A stretch of 64,000 nt of DNA from Symbiodinium natans (Eukaryota; Sar; Dinophyceae; Suessiales; Symbiodiniaceae), in assembly GCA_905221605.1 (NCBI GenBank), contig CAJNDS010002141.1, positions 55,001-119,000 on the forward strand. Reading direction: 5' to 3'. This document shows positions 52,246-62,344 of this stretch, in pieces (within the stretch, counting starts at the first letter, position 1; every line of letters begins with the position of its first letter). Position numbers and translations under genes: made by a program. Below the pieces are notes generated by a model. That model ran no database searches and was not told where the DNA came from. It worked only from the letters and a program-made list of their open reading frames with translations.

Positions 52246-52330
52246 TACAGGGTTTAGGGTTTAGGGTTTAGGGTTTAGGGTTTAGGGTTTAGGGTTTAGG
52301 GTTTAGGGTTTAGGGTTTAGGGTTTAGGGC
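52246..52330 (+). repeat. TTTAGGG array
   Basis: Twelve perfect G-strand words. Confidence 0.96.
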
Positions 52331-52992
52331 TCCATAAAGAATCCACAACCTACTTTTTTGGTAGGTTACCTAAGAACCCCTGTCAGGATGCCTCCAACAC
52401 TCTGCCGCGAGAACCCCAAGCGGGCTTCTGTTGTAGGGGTCTGGGCTTGAGGGGTCTGGAGGATCGGAGGGTTGGGGTTTGGAGGGCTCAGGGTTTAGGA
52501 GTTTAGGGTTGGGGGTTCAGGAGTTTACCCTAACTTAAAGGCCGAAGGCAAGGAGTACTTCGCAGGAAATTCGGAATTAATCCATGGGTTTAGGGTTTAG
52601 GGCTGTCGGGGTCAAGGTTTAGGGTTTAGGGTGTCGGGTGTCCATGTTTTTGAGCCTATAGATTCAGCTTGTACCCTTGTGTTTGTGTACTAAACCCTAA
52701 ACCCTAAACTCTAAACCCTGAACCCTAAGCCCCTTAACCCGAAGCCGCAAGACGTGCAAACTCCTAAGCCCCAAAATGGTCCGAAGCCCGAAGCCGACCC
52801 GACTCCGCATTTACCTACCATTTTCGGGGGTGTGGCGTTTGGGTGCAGGGTTTAGGGCAGCAAGGTTTAGGGCTTAGGGTGTAGGGTTTAGGGGGTTAAA
52901 GCCTACTCTGTTGTAGGGTTTGGGAGCAATAAGCAAGCCCTGAATCCCAAAGCCCCGAAAACCGTGAAGTCCAACGACCCCCTGCGGTGCAG
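52331..52992. other. Intron-like stretch
   Basis: Small hairpin (AACCTAC / GTAGGTT, 52347-52366), G- and C-strand words, unique pieces. No supported gene. Confidence 0.55.
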
Positions 52993-53046
52993 GCCCCTCG
53001 TGCCGCAGTGCAAGAAGCAGCCCTACAAGCGAAAGTTGTGTACCAA
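52993..53046 (+). CDS. Exon-like island of a second split gene
   Basis: After GGTGCAG|G reads APRAAVQEAALQAKVVYQ, helical. A GC donor (ACCAA|GCAGAT) keeps phase 0. An alternative donor at 53061 (CCCG|GCTGAA) extends it by ADET in phase 2. Confidence 0.55.
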
Positions 53047-53635
53047 GCAGATGAGACCCGGCTGAAAATGTTTAGGGTTTAGGGTTTAGGGTTTAGGGTT
53101 CTCTGAAGCGGCGCACCCCTACACATGTAGGCAGCTTGCCATAGGATCTGCATTTCCCTGGCCCAAAACGACATGCGAATCTAGAAAAACCCTTTGAACA
53201 AACTATCAAGTTTAGGGCGTCGGGCTTGAAACCCTGTAGCCGCAAACGGGAACAAATGGGCAGTTCACACAAACCTGAGGTGCGGTGCCTGGTATTTAGG
53301 GTACCCTAAAGGACTCAATTACGGCACCCGAGCCTAAAACCCTAAACCCGAGACCCTAAACCCTCAACCCTGAACTCCTGTACGTTGCTTGGGGGTTTGG
53401 TGTGCAACGGCCATGGATGTGGGGTTGAAGTTGTTCCATTTGGGTGCTTCTCCTGATTCCTAGACCCTTACACCCTTAAACCAGAGCGCCTCTCCTGGAC
53501 ATAAACCCTAAGCCCCCAGAGCCCCCACCCCTGGACCTAAACGCCACACAACTTTAAACTGATGCCACTAACGACCCGCAAACCCGTACAGGGTTACGGC
53601 CTTAAACCGGCAGAGGTTTGAGGTGTGGGTTTCCC

Positions 53636-53740
53636 AAAGAGTCCCTACTCCTACGTAGTATATACTTGGGCCTTCTTAAGGGGTTCCCATATAGTAGCTT
53701 TAGAGCCCAATTGTATACTACATAAGTACATGGGCCCTTT
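53636..53740 (+). mobile_element. MITE-like family C, copy 3
   Basis: AAAGAGTCCCTACTCCTACG to TAAGTACATGGGCCCTTT; shares GTAGTATATACTTGGGCC with copy 2. Confidence 0.8.
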
Positions 53741-53939
53741 AGGTTTAGGGTTGTTTTAGCGCTTGGGGTTCAGGGTTATAGCGTGTAGGAGGACATCATT
53801 TGCTTTTGCGTCTTGAGAGGTTCAGGGCGGCATAACTCTTTCCGCTTAGGGCCTCTTAGATGCTCTAAACCCGCAGCTTGCCTCTATATCCGCCTAAGCG
53901 TTACCCTAAGGGTCCATGCACCTAACCCTAAACCCTAAC

Positions 53940-54300
53940 CCCAAATCCCAAACCCCAAACCCCAAACCCCAAACCCCAAACCCCAAACCCTAAACCCTAA
54001 ACCCTAAACCCTAAACCCTAAACCCTAAACCCTAAACCCTAAACCCTAAACCCTAAACCCTAAACCCTAAACAATAAACCCTAAACCTAAACCTAAAAAC
54101 CTAAACCCTAAACCTAAAACCAAACACTAAACCCAAACCCAAACCCAAAACCCAAAACCCTAAACCCTAAACCCTAAACCCTAAACCCTAAACCCTAAAC
54201 CCTAAACCCTAAACCCTAAACCCTAAACCCTAAACCCTAAACCCGAAACCCTAAACCCTAAACCCTAACCCTAAACCCCAAACCCCAAACCCTAAACCCC
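53940..54300 (-). repeat. Long CCCTAAA array with CCCCAAA and CCTAAA variants
   Basis: About 50 C-strand words. A CCCCAAA run comes first, then perfect CCCTAAA, a diverged patch at 54075-54150, then perfect again. Confidence 0.95.
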
Positions 54301-54322
54301 TAAGATCAAGCGAACCTTCCAG

Positions 54323-54382
54323 GAGATGGTTTGCAAAGCAGCCGACGAGCTGCTGGCACTCGTGACCCCCCGCTTCAAGGAG
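54323..54382 (+). CDS. Exon-like island of a second split gene
   Basis: After CTTCCAG|G reads EMVCKAADELLALVTPRFKE, a strongly helical segment. Ends AAGGAG|GCTGG (GC donor), phase 0-0. Left C-strand, right G-strand array. Confidence 0.65.
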
Positions 54383-54397
54383 GCTGGACGAAACAGG

Positions 54398-54535
54398 GTT
54401 TAGGATTTAGGGTTTAGGGCTAGGGTTTAGGGTTTAGGGTTTAGGGTTTAGGGTTTAGGGTTTAGGGTTTAGGGTGTAGGGTTTAGGGTTTAGGGTTTAG
54501 GGTTCAGGGTTTAGGGTTTAGGGTTTAGGGTTTAT
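54398..54535 (+). repeat. TTTAGGG array
   Basis: About 18 G-strand words with few variants. Confidence 0.95.
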
Positions 54536-54921
54536 TTAGGAGTTGGGGTTTAGGATATAGGGTTTAGGGTTTAGGGGTTAGGGCTTGGATTGCAGGAGGT
54601 ACAGCCTACGTTATTGTTGGTGGTGGGTGCAGAATCATGTAGGCCTCCTCATACTGGCGAGCATGGATATTCAGGCATCCTTTTGTGGCATGCTACCCGA
54701 TGAAGCAGGTAAACAAATGTGCAGGGGGTTTGCGTTTAGGGTTCTAGGCTTTTGGATTCAAGTGTTGTGGGGCTAGGGTTTTAGGCCTTTTCAAGGTTTA
54801 GGGTTGTAGGTGTTTAGGAAAGGTGTACTAGGACCCAGGGTAGGCCCTTACTCCCTTTGTTTAGGTTTTAGGTTCCCTTATGCGCCCCTTTAAACCCAAT
54901 TCCTCGGTTGCTCTTCCCTGC

Positions 54922-55020
54922 GGGTCCATGTGCCAAACTCGTAAATACCTGGGCCCTGGAGTGACTATGTGGGAACCCCTGCAAGGCAAAAGTATATACT
55001 ACGTAGATGCATGGCCCCTT
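54922..55020 (+). mobile_element. MITE-like family C, copy 4
   Basis: GGGTCCATGTGCC to GTAGATGCATGGCCCC, with AAGTATATACTACGTAG shared with other copies. Confidence 0.75.
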
Positions 55021-55200
55021 AGGGCTTAGGCCTAGATTAGGGTACCCTCCAAAGCTTCCAACCCCTAAACCTTAAACCCTAAACCCTATACCCTTAACCC
55101 TAAACCCTAAACCCAAAGCCCTCGACGAGCCCCAAAGGGCTCCCCACGAGTGCGAGTGCATTTGGAATTGCTACTAAGTACCACGAACCTTTTCCTAAGA

Positions 55201-55365
55201 TTCCATGTGCCTGTGTAGTCTAAAGGGCAGTTTCATGGGCCCTTAGTTTAGGGTTCCGGGTTTAGGGTTGAGGGTTGTTTAGGGTTTAGGGTTTAGGGTT
55301 GTTTAGGGTTTAGGGTTTAGGGTTTTAGGGCAAAAGCATATACTACATAGATACATGGGCCCCTT
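55201..55365 (+). mobile_element. MITE-like family C, copy split by telomere words
   Basis: Left part TTCCATGTGCCTGTGTAGTC (55201) and right part AGCATATACTACATAGATAC (55337) are separated by G-strand words (55245-55330). Telomere sequence appears to have been inserted into the element. Confidence 0.6.
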
Positions 55366-55755
55366 AACTCAGGGTTTAATTTAGGGTTTGGGGGTTTAGG
55401 GCCCATACTCAGGGACCATAACGCACTATAACAGCCCTGAACCCTCTAGACCCCACAGGCCCATAGTGGCCCTAAGCCCTATAAGCTCTATATGCCCTCG
55501 AAGGGCCCTAAGCCCTACAAGCCGCATTAACGCCCTGTCATTGCCCTACTTCCTATAAGCCCTCTATAACGGACCTAAATAAACCCTAGAAGCCCTAAAC
55601 CTTAAACCTCAAACCTTAAACCCTAAAACCTCAAACCCTAGGCCCTAAACCCTAAACCCTGAACCCTAAACCCTGAACCCTGAACCCTGAACCCTAAAAC
55701 CTGAACCCTGAACCCTGAACCCTGAACCCTAAAGCCTAGCCCCAAACCCAGCCAG

Positions 55756-55848
55756 GTCCTGTGCTGGCACTGGCAAAGCGGTTGGTGCAAGCTCGGCCCA
55801 AAGTGCACTTACGCGCACGGCCACGAGGAGTGTTGGATCTGCAGCTCA
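55756..55848 (+). CDS. CCCH zinc-finger exon of a second split gene
   Basis: After AGCCAG|G reads VLCWHWQSGWCKLGPKCTYA then HGHEECWICSS and stop. C-x7-C-x5-C-x3-H is the CCCH zinc-finger signature, with the usual aromatic and Gly positions (W..G.C..G..C.YAHG). CCCH fingers usually bind RNA. The true 3' boundary may be earlier (a GT or GC before the stop). Phase 0 allows joining to the islands at 52155, 52993 and 54323. Confidence 0.8.
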
Positions 55849-56206
55849 TGACTTGAGGGTGTAGGGTTTCGGGTTTAGGGTTGGGGTTTAGGTTTAGGGT
55901 TAAGGGCTCAATCCGGGATATAAGATTACAGATGCCCTAATTATTAATTCCCTGATTCAGATCAGAGCCGGTAGGATGAAGTCAGTGTAAGGTTGGGGAC
56001 TTTGTGAGACTGAGGTTGAGGTGAAAGGTTGAACATTTTGGGGGTTCAGGGCTTCGGTTTTCTGGGAGTCTTGGGGTTTGGGGTTCAGGGTTTAGGGTTT
56101 TGGGTTTCGGGTTTGGGGCCCAGGTTTTGCGGATTTAGGGTTGTGGGCTTAGGACTCTTTTGCTTCCGCCACATTTCCCCAGACTATGGAGCATCGGATG
56201 CTGCCC

Positions 56207-56310
56207 TAGGGTCCATGCACCCATGATGTAGTATTTACTCCTAAATCTACTTTATAACAACCCCTTTAAGGCCCAAGTATGTACTAATTATTTAGGTACA
56301 CGGACCCTTT
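56207..56310 (+). mobile_element. MITE-like family C, copy 5
   Basis: AGGGTCCATGCACCCATG to TTAGGTACACGGACCCTTT, with AAGGCCCAAGTATGTACT shared. Confidence 0.85.
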
Positions 56311-56465
56311 GGGCTTATTGTCGGCGTTTGGGATTAAGCAGACAATCCTTAGCATCACGGGGCCCTGCAACGATTTGGCGGGGAGGGGGCCGAGGGGGGG
56401 GGGGAGACTAAAACGACATGTGTCCTGACCTGCTGGCAGCTGGTGCTTCTGGCTTGTTGAGGGGG

Positions 56466-56567
56466 TACTTGGAGTTACTTATAACCATGTTAGGGCACTT
56501 AGGGGGCTTACAAGTGGGTTTTTAGTACAGTTATAATTAGTTACTGAGTACCATGAACCTCCAAGTA
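56466..56567 (+). mobile_element. MITE-like family B, copy with shortened left end
   Basis: Right end GTACCATGAACCTCCAAGTA intact; left end reduced to TACTTGGAG; core TTACTTATAACCATGTTAGG shared with 60727. Confidence 0.85.
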
Positions 56568-56617
56568 AAGGTTAGTTAGGCTATTTTAAACTCAAGAGTG
56601 AGTACCAGTCTGACAGT

Positions 56618-56863
56618 GTGTTTATGTCCCGTGACAGGACTTGCGTGCAACCAGCTACACCGGCGGAAAGGCGGTGGGCAAGGGCGCATCTGGCCCTAAA
56701 CCTTAGTGATGAGCGTCACGCCTGCCGCTCCTTTTTGCATCGTTCCAGCAACGCCGATGTAACACAGGTGCTGCTAGCGCATTTTGAGAGCCTGAGGGAG
56801 TTCCGTGCTAGGCACAAGGCACCTATGGCATTGCCAGCCAGTGTTATCCGCATGCAATCTTGA
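56618..56863 (+). CDS. ORF, 81 codons, unknown
   Basis: Open frame after the family B element: ERRWARAHLALNLSDERHAC and VLLAHFESLREFRARHKAPM to a natural stop. No telomere words within it. An overlapping minus frame (56774-57088) is also open. No family recognised; could be a remnant of a longer gene. Confidence 0.35.
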   Translation: MFMSRDRTCVQPATPAERRWARAHLALNLSDERHACRSFLHRSSNADVTQVLLAHFESLREFRARHKAPMALPASVIRMQS

Positions 56864-57559
56864 AAGTTTCACTTTCGAATGCGAATGGTGTTTCTTGACA
56901 TCTTGACGCAATTTACGTTGAACAAGCCAAAAGAGGTGCCACCATACTGCTGCATGTCGTCTGCATGTTGTCTGGCAGGTGGTTCGCAGGTGAGAGCACT
57001 TGTAGGTTCTGCTTCTGCTGGGCACCCTAACCCTACAAACCCTAAGCCCCACACCAGACCCTGCAAACTCTATGAACCCCACACTCAACCCTATACGCCC
57101 TGAACCCTATAAGCCTAAATACCATAAACCCTACAAACCCTAAACCCTAGACAAACCCATACGAAACCGAAGCCCCAAACCCTACACCACCCCGCGGCTT
57201 AGACACCGACTACGGATGAACTTCTCAGTGAAGTGTAGAATATTTATCGGGTTTAGGGCTCAGAGTTTAGGGTTTAGGATTTAGGATTTAGGGTTTAGTG
57301 CTAGGATCCAGAGTAGGCCCCGCTTTCCCTTTTTCAGGGTTCTAGGCTCCCTTTGAAGTGCCTTTCAGCCAAACAGGGTATCCCTTTTTGCTATTCCTAG
57401 GTTAGTCTTCGGATCTACAGAGCCCTAGCCCTCAAGCGGTTTAGGATGTAGAGTTTAGGGCTTCGGGTTTCATGACCAGCCCGCCAAGCTGCTCCTCATG
57501 AACCTCCAAACTTCTTTTACACACCAAGCCCCAAAGCCCTTAACCCTAGTCTCGAGATC

Positions 57560-57720
57560 CCCAAGCCCCTGTTACACAAACACCCAAACCTTCAACCCCT
57601 CAACCCCTCAACCCTTCAACCCCTCAACCCCTCAACCGCTCAACCCCTCAACCCCCTCAACCCCCTCAACCCTGTCAACCCGTCAACCTCCTCAACCCCT
57701 CAACTCTCAACCCCTCTACC
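57560..57720 (-). repeat. CCCCTCAA minisatellite
   Basis: Repeated CAACCCCT words, a C-strand telomere variant, leading into perfect CCCTAAA words (57735-57808). Confidence 0.92.
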
Positions 57721-57809
57721 CCCTAAACCCAAACCCTAAACCCTAAACCCTAAACCCTAAACCCTAAACCCGAAACCCTAAACCCTAAACCCTAAACCCT
57801 AAACCGTAG

Positions 57810-57905
57810 AATCACTCCCTGGCCCTCCAAAATCAGCTGGTGAATCTCCGAGTCCTGGTCCTTCGAGAGCAACTCGAAAGATGGAATCTACATCGCCCCA
57901 CGGCT
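57810..57905 (+). CDS. Exon-like island, possible coiled coil
   Basis: Frame NHSLALQNQLVNLRVLVLRE then QLERWNLHRPTA, leucine-heptad-like, between C-strand (left) and G-strand (right) words. A Pro/Ser-rich alternative frame is also open. No AG|G at its left edge. Confidence 0.4.
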
Positions 57906-57999
57906 GTTTAGGGTTTATAGGGTTTAGGGTTTAAAGTTTGGGGTTTTTGGGTTTAGGGTCTAGGGTCTACGGTCTCGGGTTGAGGAGTTGACTGGCTTT

Positions 58000-58092
58000 T
58001 GGAGTACTTCATACATATTTTTTGGGTTCTGGGTTCCTATTCTTGCTACTTGGTGCCTAAACAGTATGTACTTTCTTCCAGGGTCTTCTCCA
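58000..58092 (+). mobile_element. MITE-like family F, copy 2
   Basis: TTGGAGTACTTCATACATAT to GGTCTTCTCCAA; inverted ends TTGGAG / CTCCAA. Confidence 0.8.
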
Positions 58093-58309
58093 ACGTGGGG
58101 TTGAGGGGTACGTGCCGACCCCCCAAAACCCCCAAACCCAAACCCTAGAACCCTAAACTCTCATCCATGATGTCGGGAGTTGCTACGTCCCCCAAAAATA
58201 AGACCCTAAACCCTAAATCATAACCGCAGGCCTTTTTTACAGGCAGGTTCCCTCGTTAGCAAGGATCCCCTTTCAAGGGACTTCTTTCTTCAGCCCATCC
58301 CTCTAACGC

Positions 58310-58530
58310 CCCGTATATATATATATATAAATATATGTATGTATGCATGCATGCACGTATGCATGTATGCATGTATGCATGTATGCATGTATGCATGTAT
58401 GCATGTATGCATGTATGTATGCATGCATGCATGCATGCATTCATGCATGTATGTATGTATGTATGTATGTATGTATGTATGTATGTATGTGTATGTATAT
58501 ATGTATGTACGTTATATATATATATATAGA
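58310..58530 (+). repeat. (TA)n and (GCAT/GTAT)n microsatellite
   Basis: TA repeats at 58316-58330 and 58512-58527 flank ATGCATGT/GTATGTAT repeats. Cys/Met/Tyr-rich frames here are repeat translations. Confidence 0.97.
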
Positions 58531-58620
58531 GTTACTCATTTGTATTTGTTTGTTTCTCTTATTATTTGCATTTTTTTCTCTTAAGGGGGGGGTTGGCAGG
58601 GATGTTGTTCGAACTCAGTC

Positions 58621-58766
58621 CTAGGATAGTTACATGGTCCCTTAATACGGCCCCCTACCTTCTTCAAAGGGCCCTTGGGGATTACGGGGTGTATAGCGGG
58701 GTAGACAAGAGGTCTTCAGCCTTGAATTAAAGGGTCCATATTAAGGGACCATGTAACTAGCCTCAG
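58621..58766 (+). mobile_element. MITE-like family D, copy 3
   Basis: TAGTTACATGGTCCCTTAAT to ATTAAGGGACCATGTAACTA, 20-bp inverted ends, 146 bp. Confidence 0.9.
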
Positions 58767-58885
58767 ATCACTGTCCCCTCTTGGGGCCTCATAGGGTCCA
58801 TCGCAAGTAAAGTTAAGGTTTCTTACCAGGTTTTTTTTAGGTCTGCCCTGCGCTGCCGACACTCTTTCGGCAAACCGCGAAGTAG

Positions 58886-59008
58886 GATGCCGACTCAGAA
58901 GCCGGGTCGACTGCGGCGCTGCTGGACCACGACGTAGCTTCGCAGGACCTGTGCATCGCCAGCCCGTGGGAGGCGGTGCTTTGGTGCCTGAAGTTCCACC
59001 TGAAACAG
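58886..59008 (+). CDS. Exon-like island of a split gene (41 codons)
   Basis: After AAGTAG|G reads DADSEAGSTAALLDHDVASQ, DLCIASPWEAVLWCLKFHLK, Q. Ends AAACAG|GCAAAC (GC donor), phase 0-0. The frame stays open to 59050. The best coding signal in the 3' third apart from the zinc finger. An overlapping minus frame is less protein-like. Confidence 0.6.
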
Positions 59009-59274
59009 GCAAACGCTGAGTTCCAGGACCCGAGCACGATGGCCTTACCAGGGTTTAGGGTTTAGGGTTTCGGGTTTCGGGTCTTTTTTCTGTAGGCTGC
59101 TGAATGCCCTCGACCCTAAACCCTGCTGTATACACAAGCTCGTGCTTGGTGTTCAAGCAGATATGTGTGGGACAAATCATACAAGACATACTGTGTGGCG
59201 ATACCAGGATGAGATCCTTTGCAAACAGGATCCCTCCCCGAGCAGGTAAACCGTTCAGGGGTGTTCCGGGCCCC

Positions 59275-59438
59275 TAAACCCTAAACCCTAAACCCTAAAC
59301 CCTAAACCCTAAACCCTAAACCCTAAACCCTAAACCCTAAACCCTAAACCCTAAACCCTAAACCCTAAACCCTAAACCCTAAACCCTAACCCTAAACCCT
59401 AAACCCTAAACCCTAAACCCTAAACCCTAAACCCTACA
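59275..59438 (-). repeat. CCCTAAA array
   Basis: About 23 near-perfect C-strand words. Confidence 0.96.
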
Positions 59439-59496
59439 CCCACCATGGTGCAGTTCCATTTCGGAGCAAGCGCTCTGACCCTGAATCCCCATCCCC

Positions 59497-59587
59497 AAGG
59501 ATCCATGTACCCGTATACTTGGGCCCAAAAGCTACTAGAGAGGAACCTCTTTGAGGCCCAAGTCTATACTACATCGGTACAGGGTAT
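59497..59587 (+). mobile_element. MITE-like family C, copy 6
   Basis: AAGGATCCATGTACCCGTAT to TATACTACATCGGTACAGGG with GAGGCCCAAGT in the right arm. Confidence 0.8.
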
Positions 59588-59596
59588 CTCACAAAC

Positions 59597-59685
59597 CCCG
59601 AACCCTAAACCCTAAACCCCAAACCCTAAACCCTAAACCCTAAACCCTAAACCCTAAACCCTAAACCCTAAACCCTAAACCCAAA
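59597..59685 (-). repeat. CCCTAAA array
   Basis: Twelve C-strand words just left of the next island. Confidence 0.95.
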
Positions 59686-59697
59686 ACGCCAAGCCCA

Positions 59698-59768
59698 GAC
59701 CGGCGACGGCCACGTGAAGGCCTTCCAGGAGCTTCGGAAAGTCGCAGGTGCCCTCGCAAACTGTGCAA
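59698..59768 (+). CDS. Exon-like island of a split gene
   Basis: Frame TGDGHVKAFQELRKVAGALA then NCAIL. AG|G at GTGAAG|G (59720); GC or GT donors within GTCGCAGGTG. Helical, unassigned. Confidence 0.5.
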
Positions 59769-60103
59769 TCCTACTTCCGGGGCATTTTCGGGGGTTCCTG
59801 GGTTTGGGGGTTTAGGGCTTTAGAATATTGGGGGATTGGCGTGTAGGGTTTAGGGGTTTTGGGGTTTAGGATTTGGCGTTTAAGGTTTAGGGGTTTTGGG
59901 GTTTGGTCTTTTTGGGCAAAGGGTTCTTGGAATTTGTACGTAGCCTGAAGGCTCTTGGCCCTCAATAATCAGGAAATAGAGCTCTCAAGAATCCTCTCTA
60001 GAAGGGCAATAGCCCCCACACCCCAAACCCTCGACCCTGCGCCCTAGACCCTAATCCCTAAGCCCTAAACCTAAACCCGAAACCTAGAGGGGCCCTGATG
60101 GAG

Positions 60104-60146
60104 GATCATGCCTTTGACAGATCCTGCCACTCTGGCCGAATTGAAA
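60104..60146 (+). CDS. Exon-like island with LTDPA motif
   Basis: After ATGGAG|G reads IMPLTDPATLAELK, ending GAAA|GCC (GC donor). TTGACAGATCCTGCCA matches 15 of 16 bases with 60301, where the frame also reads LTDPA. The two islands look related by duplication. Confidence 0.5.
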
Positions 60147-60264
60147 GCCTAAACCCTAAACCCTAAACCCTAAACCGTAAACCCTAAACCCTAAACCCTA
60201 AACCCTGAACCCTGAACCCTAAACCCTAAACCCTAAACCCTAAACCCTAAACCGGCTCTGAATG

Positions 60265-60372
60265 GCTCCTGCCGGCTCTCAGAGTACGGCGAGTGGGTCA
60301 TTGACCGATCCTGCCAATGTCGCCGACTGGCTGGCTTTGAGTGCCTCCATGGACGCTGTTGAGGAGACCCTA
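60265..60372 (+). CDS. Exon-like island with LTDPA motif, second
   Basis: Frame SGSLTDPANVADWLALSASM then DAVEE, before GAGACCC. A second frame (EWVIDRSCQCRRLAGFECLH then a stop) is also open; the LTDPA frame is preferred because the 60104 island shares it. Confidence 0.45.
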
Positions 60373-60374
60373 AA

Positions 60375-60500
60375 ACCCCAAAACCCGAATACTCTGAAGC
60401 CCTAAACCCTAAACCCTAAACCCTAAAGCCCTAAAGCCCTAAACCCTAAACCCTAAACCCTAAACCCTAAACCCTAAACCCTAAACCCTAAACCCCAAAC
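60375..60500 (-). repeat. CCCTAAA array
   Basis: C-strand words with a few AAAGCCCT variants. Confidence 0.94.
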
Positions 60501-60552
60501 CCTGATCGAGTGCTTTGAGACAGGCTGCGCTCTGGCCCCCGATTCCTCGGAC
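60500..60552 (+). CDS. Short exon-like island
   Basis: Frame LIECFETGCALAPDSSDPQP between C-strand arrays. Weak. Confidence 0.3.
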
Positions 60553-60631
60553 CCTCAACCTCAAAGCCTAAACCCTAAACCCTAAGCCCTAAACCCTAAA
60601 CCCTAAGCCCTAAACCCTAAACCCTAAACCT

Positions 60632-60712
60632 CGGAGCCTCTATCTGGAGCTGCTTCGGGTCAGATGGGGCACCCCTTCGGGCTGTCAGTGCTGGGGTACC
60701 CCTACTCGGAGT
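60632..60712 (+). CDS. Short exon-like island
   Basis: Frame LGASIWSCFGSDGAPLRAVS then AGVPLLGV between C-strand (left) and G-strand (right) words. Confidence 0.4.
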
Positions 60713-60726
60713 TTAGGGTTTAGGGT

Positions 60727-60823
60727 AACTGTACTTATAACCATATTAAGACACTTAACGGGCTTATAAGTGGGTGATAAGTACAGTTATAATTAGTTAC
60801 TAAGTACCATGAACCTCCAAGTA
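60727..60823 (+). mobile_element. MITE-like family B, left end missing
   Basis: AACTGTACTTATAACCATAT to AGTACCATGAACCTCCAAGT; near-identical core and right end to the 56466 copy. Confidence 0.85.
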
Positions 60824-62340
60824 ACCGTTTCGTCGCCTCCTATACCTAAGTAGCACTAAACCAGCCCTGTCCGGTCTTATGACCGAAGTAGCAGCACCAA
60901 GAACCTCCTTCCTGTCCCCACTATGCCCTAGTGCTGGGTTTAGGGTTGAGGGTTTAGGGTTTAGGGTTTAGGGTACACTGAAGCTTGAACCGCGGCAAAC
61001 TAGCACCATCAAACCCCAAAGTATATGGCAGCTTCCGTACCTGAACCCGAAACTAGGAAACCTACAAGCAAGTAGGTTTCGGGTTCTTAATTACAAAGGG
61101 ACCACAAGGGAATACTGTTAGTAATTATACAGACCCCACAGAGTATAGGTTTTCCTGGCTTGCAGGCTGGATCGAAGGCCGGGCAATCCGCAAGAGGGGG
61201 GGGGGGGGGGGGGTTTCTGTCCGCAGGCTTCAGGGATAGAGTTTAGGGGCTAATATCCGCATTACATTTGGAGTTCAGGCGTAGGGGAGAGGGGGGGGTG
61301 GTGAGGATGTGGGGTACGTAGTTGTTAGGGTTGCCAGTTAGGTCGGGACCCTCATATAGAGTCTTTGCAAGCAAACATTACAAAGCTCTTCTACCCCACA
61401 TACTGCCTAACCAGATACCCCCCCCCCCACCCCCCCCGCGCAAGCTTGAAAACCCAAAGCACTGGGACGAATCCTTCAACACCCCTGAACCCCCACCCTG
61501 AACCTTAAGAATCTATCCCTCCACAAAGCCCTGTGGGCCTGTAAGCCCGAGACCTTCTAAGCCCTTCTACCAGCCACCAGCAACCCAAACAGAACATGTA
61601 AAAAATATGCAATGCTGCAAGGCCCCATAGTGCCTTTGGTACCTACTCGTATTTGGCTTCCGAGGTCGAACGACCCCGGTCTGTGGGTTCAGGGTTGACC
61701 TTCGGACCCTAAGCCACTAACTAAACTATCGACGCTTGGGTTCTAGATTTCTTGCCAAGGGCTTAGCCCTGCCTTATACCACTAAGCCCGATACCACTAA
61801 GCCCTATGTGCAGCCCAGACCCGCAACGGTGGAAACTTCAAGCCCCAAGAAACACAGACTGCCCAGCTGGACGCGCTTTCGTGCTACCCGCCACGCTTCA
61901 CTACCAGGCACACCGCGTGGAGGCAGGGCATTGAGAAGCTAGGATGCTTGGTTCGGGGGTTTATTTCGGCTTTGGTTCGGGGTTCACGGTGTAGGCAGGG
62001 TCTGTTGTGTTTGGTGTGTCACATGCTGCACGAAACTAGTCAAGCTTCATGGGAAGCTGTGTTGCCGCCGCTAATTCTGAAGAGATCGAGTCATGTTGAG
62101 GCAAAGTGATGTTGAGTTCAATTTCCAGGGATTGCGACTTCTCGCACCCTTTCGTTCCGGGAGCAGGTGACTTTTTCGGGTACTGTCGTGCAAAAAAAAC
62201 ACCATGAGGTCCGCGCCAGCCAAGCCTTGCAGAACCCTAAACCCTCAACCCAAATGAGGAATCGCCTTACCACTTCTAGGGGACCAAAAGTGGGCCCTTG
62301 GTCCCCATGTTTTCGGGCACCCCTTCACCCAGCAGACCCT
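60824..62340. other. Stretch without supported gene
   Basis: Small hairpin GAAACCTAC / GTAGGTTTC (61057-61080), poly-G (61196-61213) and poly-C (61420-61436) runs. A 68-codon frame at 61736-61942 and an 89-codon frame at 62167-62436 lack family or splice support. Confidence 0.5.
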
Positions 62341-62344
62341 AAAC

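Larger units (their letters stand above)
53047..54322. other. Intron-like stretch
   Basis: G-strand words 53069-53100, unique sequence, a family C element, and long C-strand arrays 53940-54300. Confidence 0.6.
54383..55755. other. Intron-like stretch
   Basis: Begins with the G-strand array, then two family C elements or fragments (54922; 55201-55365), a family B right end (55176-55191) and C-strand words up to the zinc-finger exon. Confidence 0.6.

Noticed and set aside
58256-58624. Cys/Met/Tyr-rich overlapping frames
   Set aside because: Translations of ATGC/GTAT microsatellite repeats in all frames.
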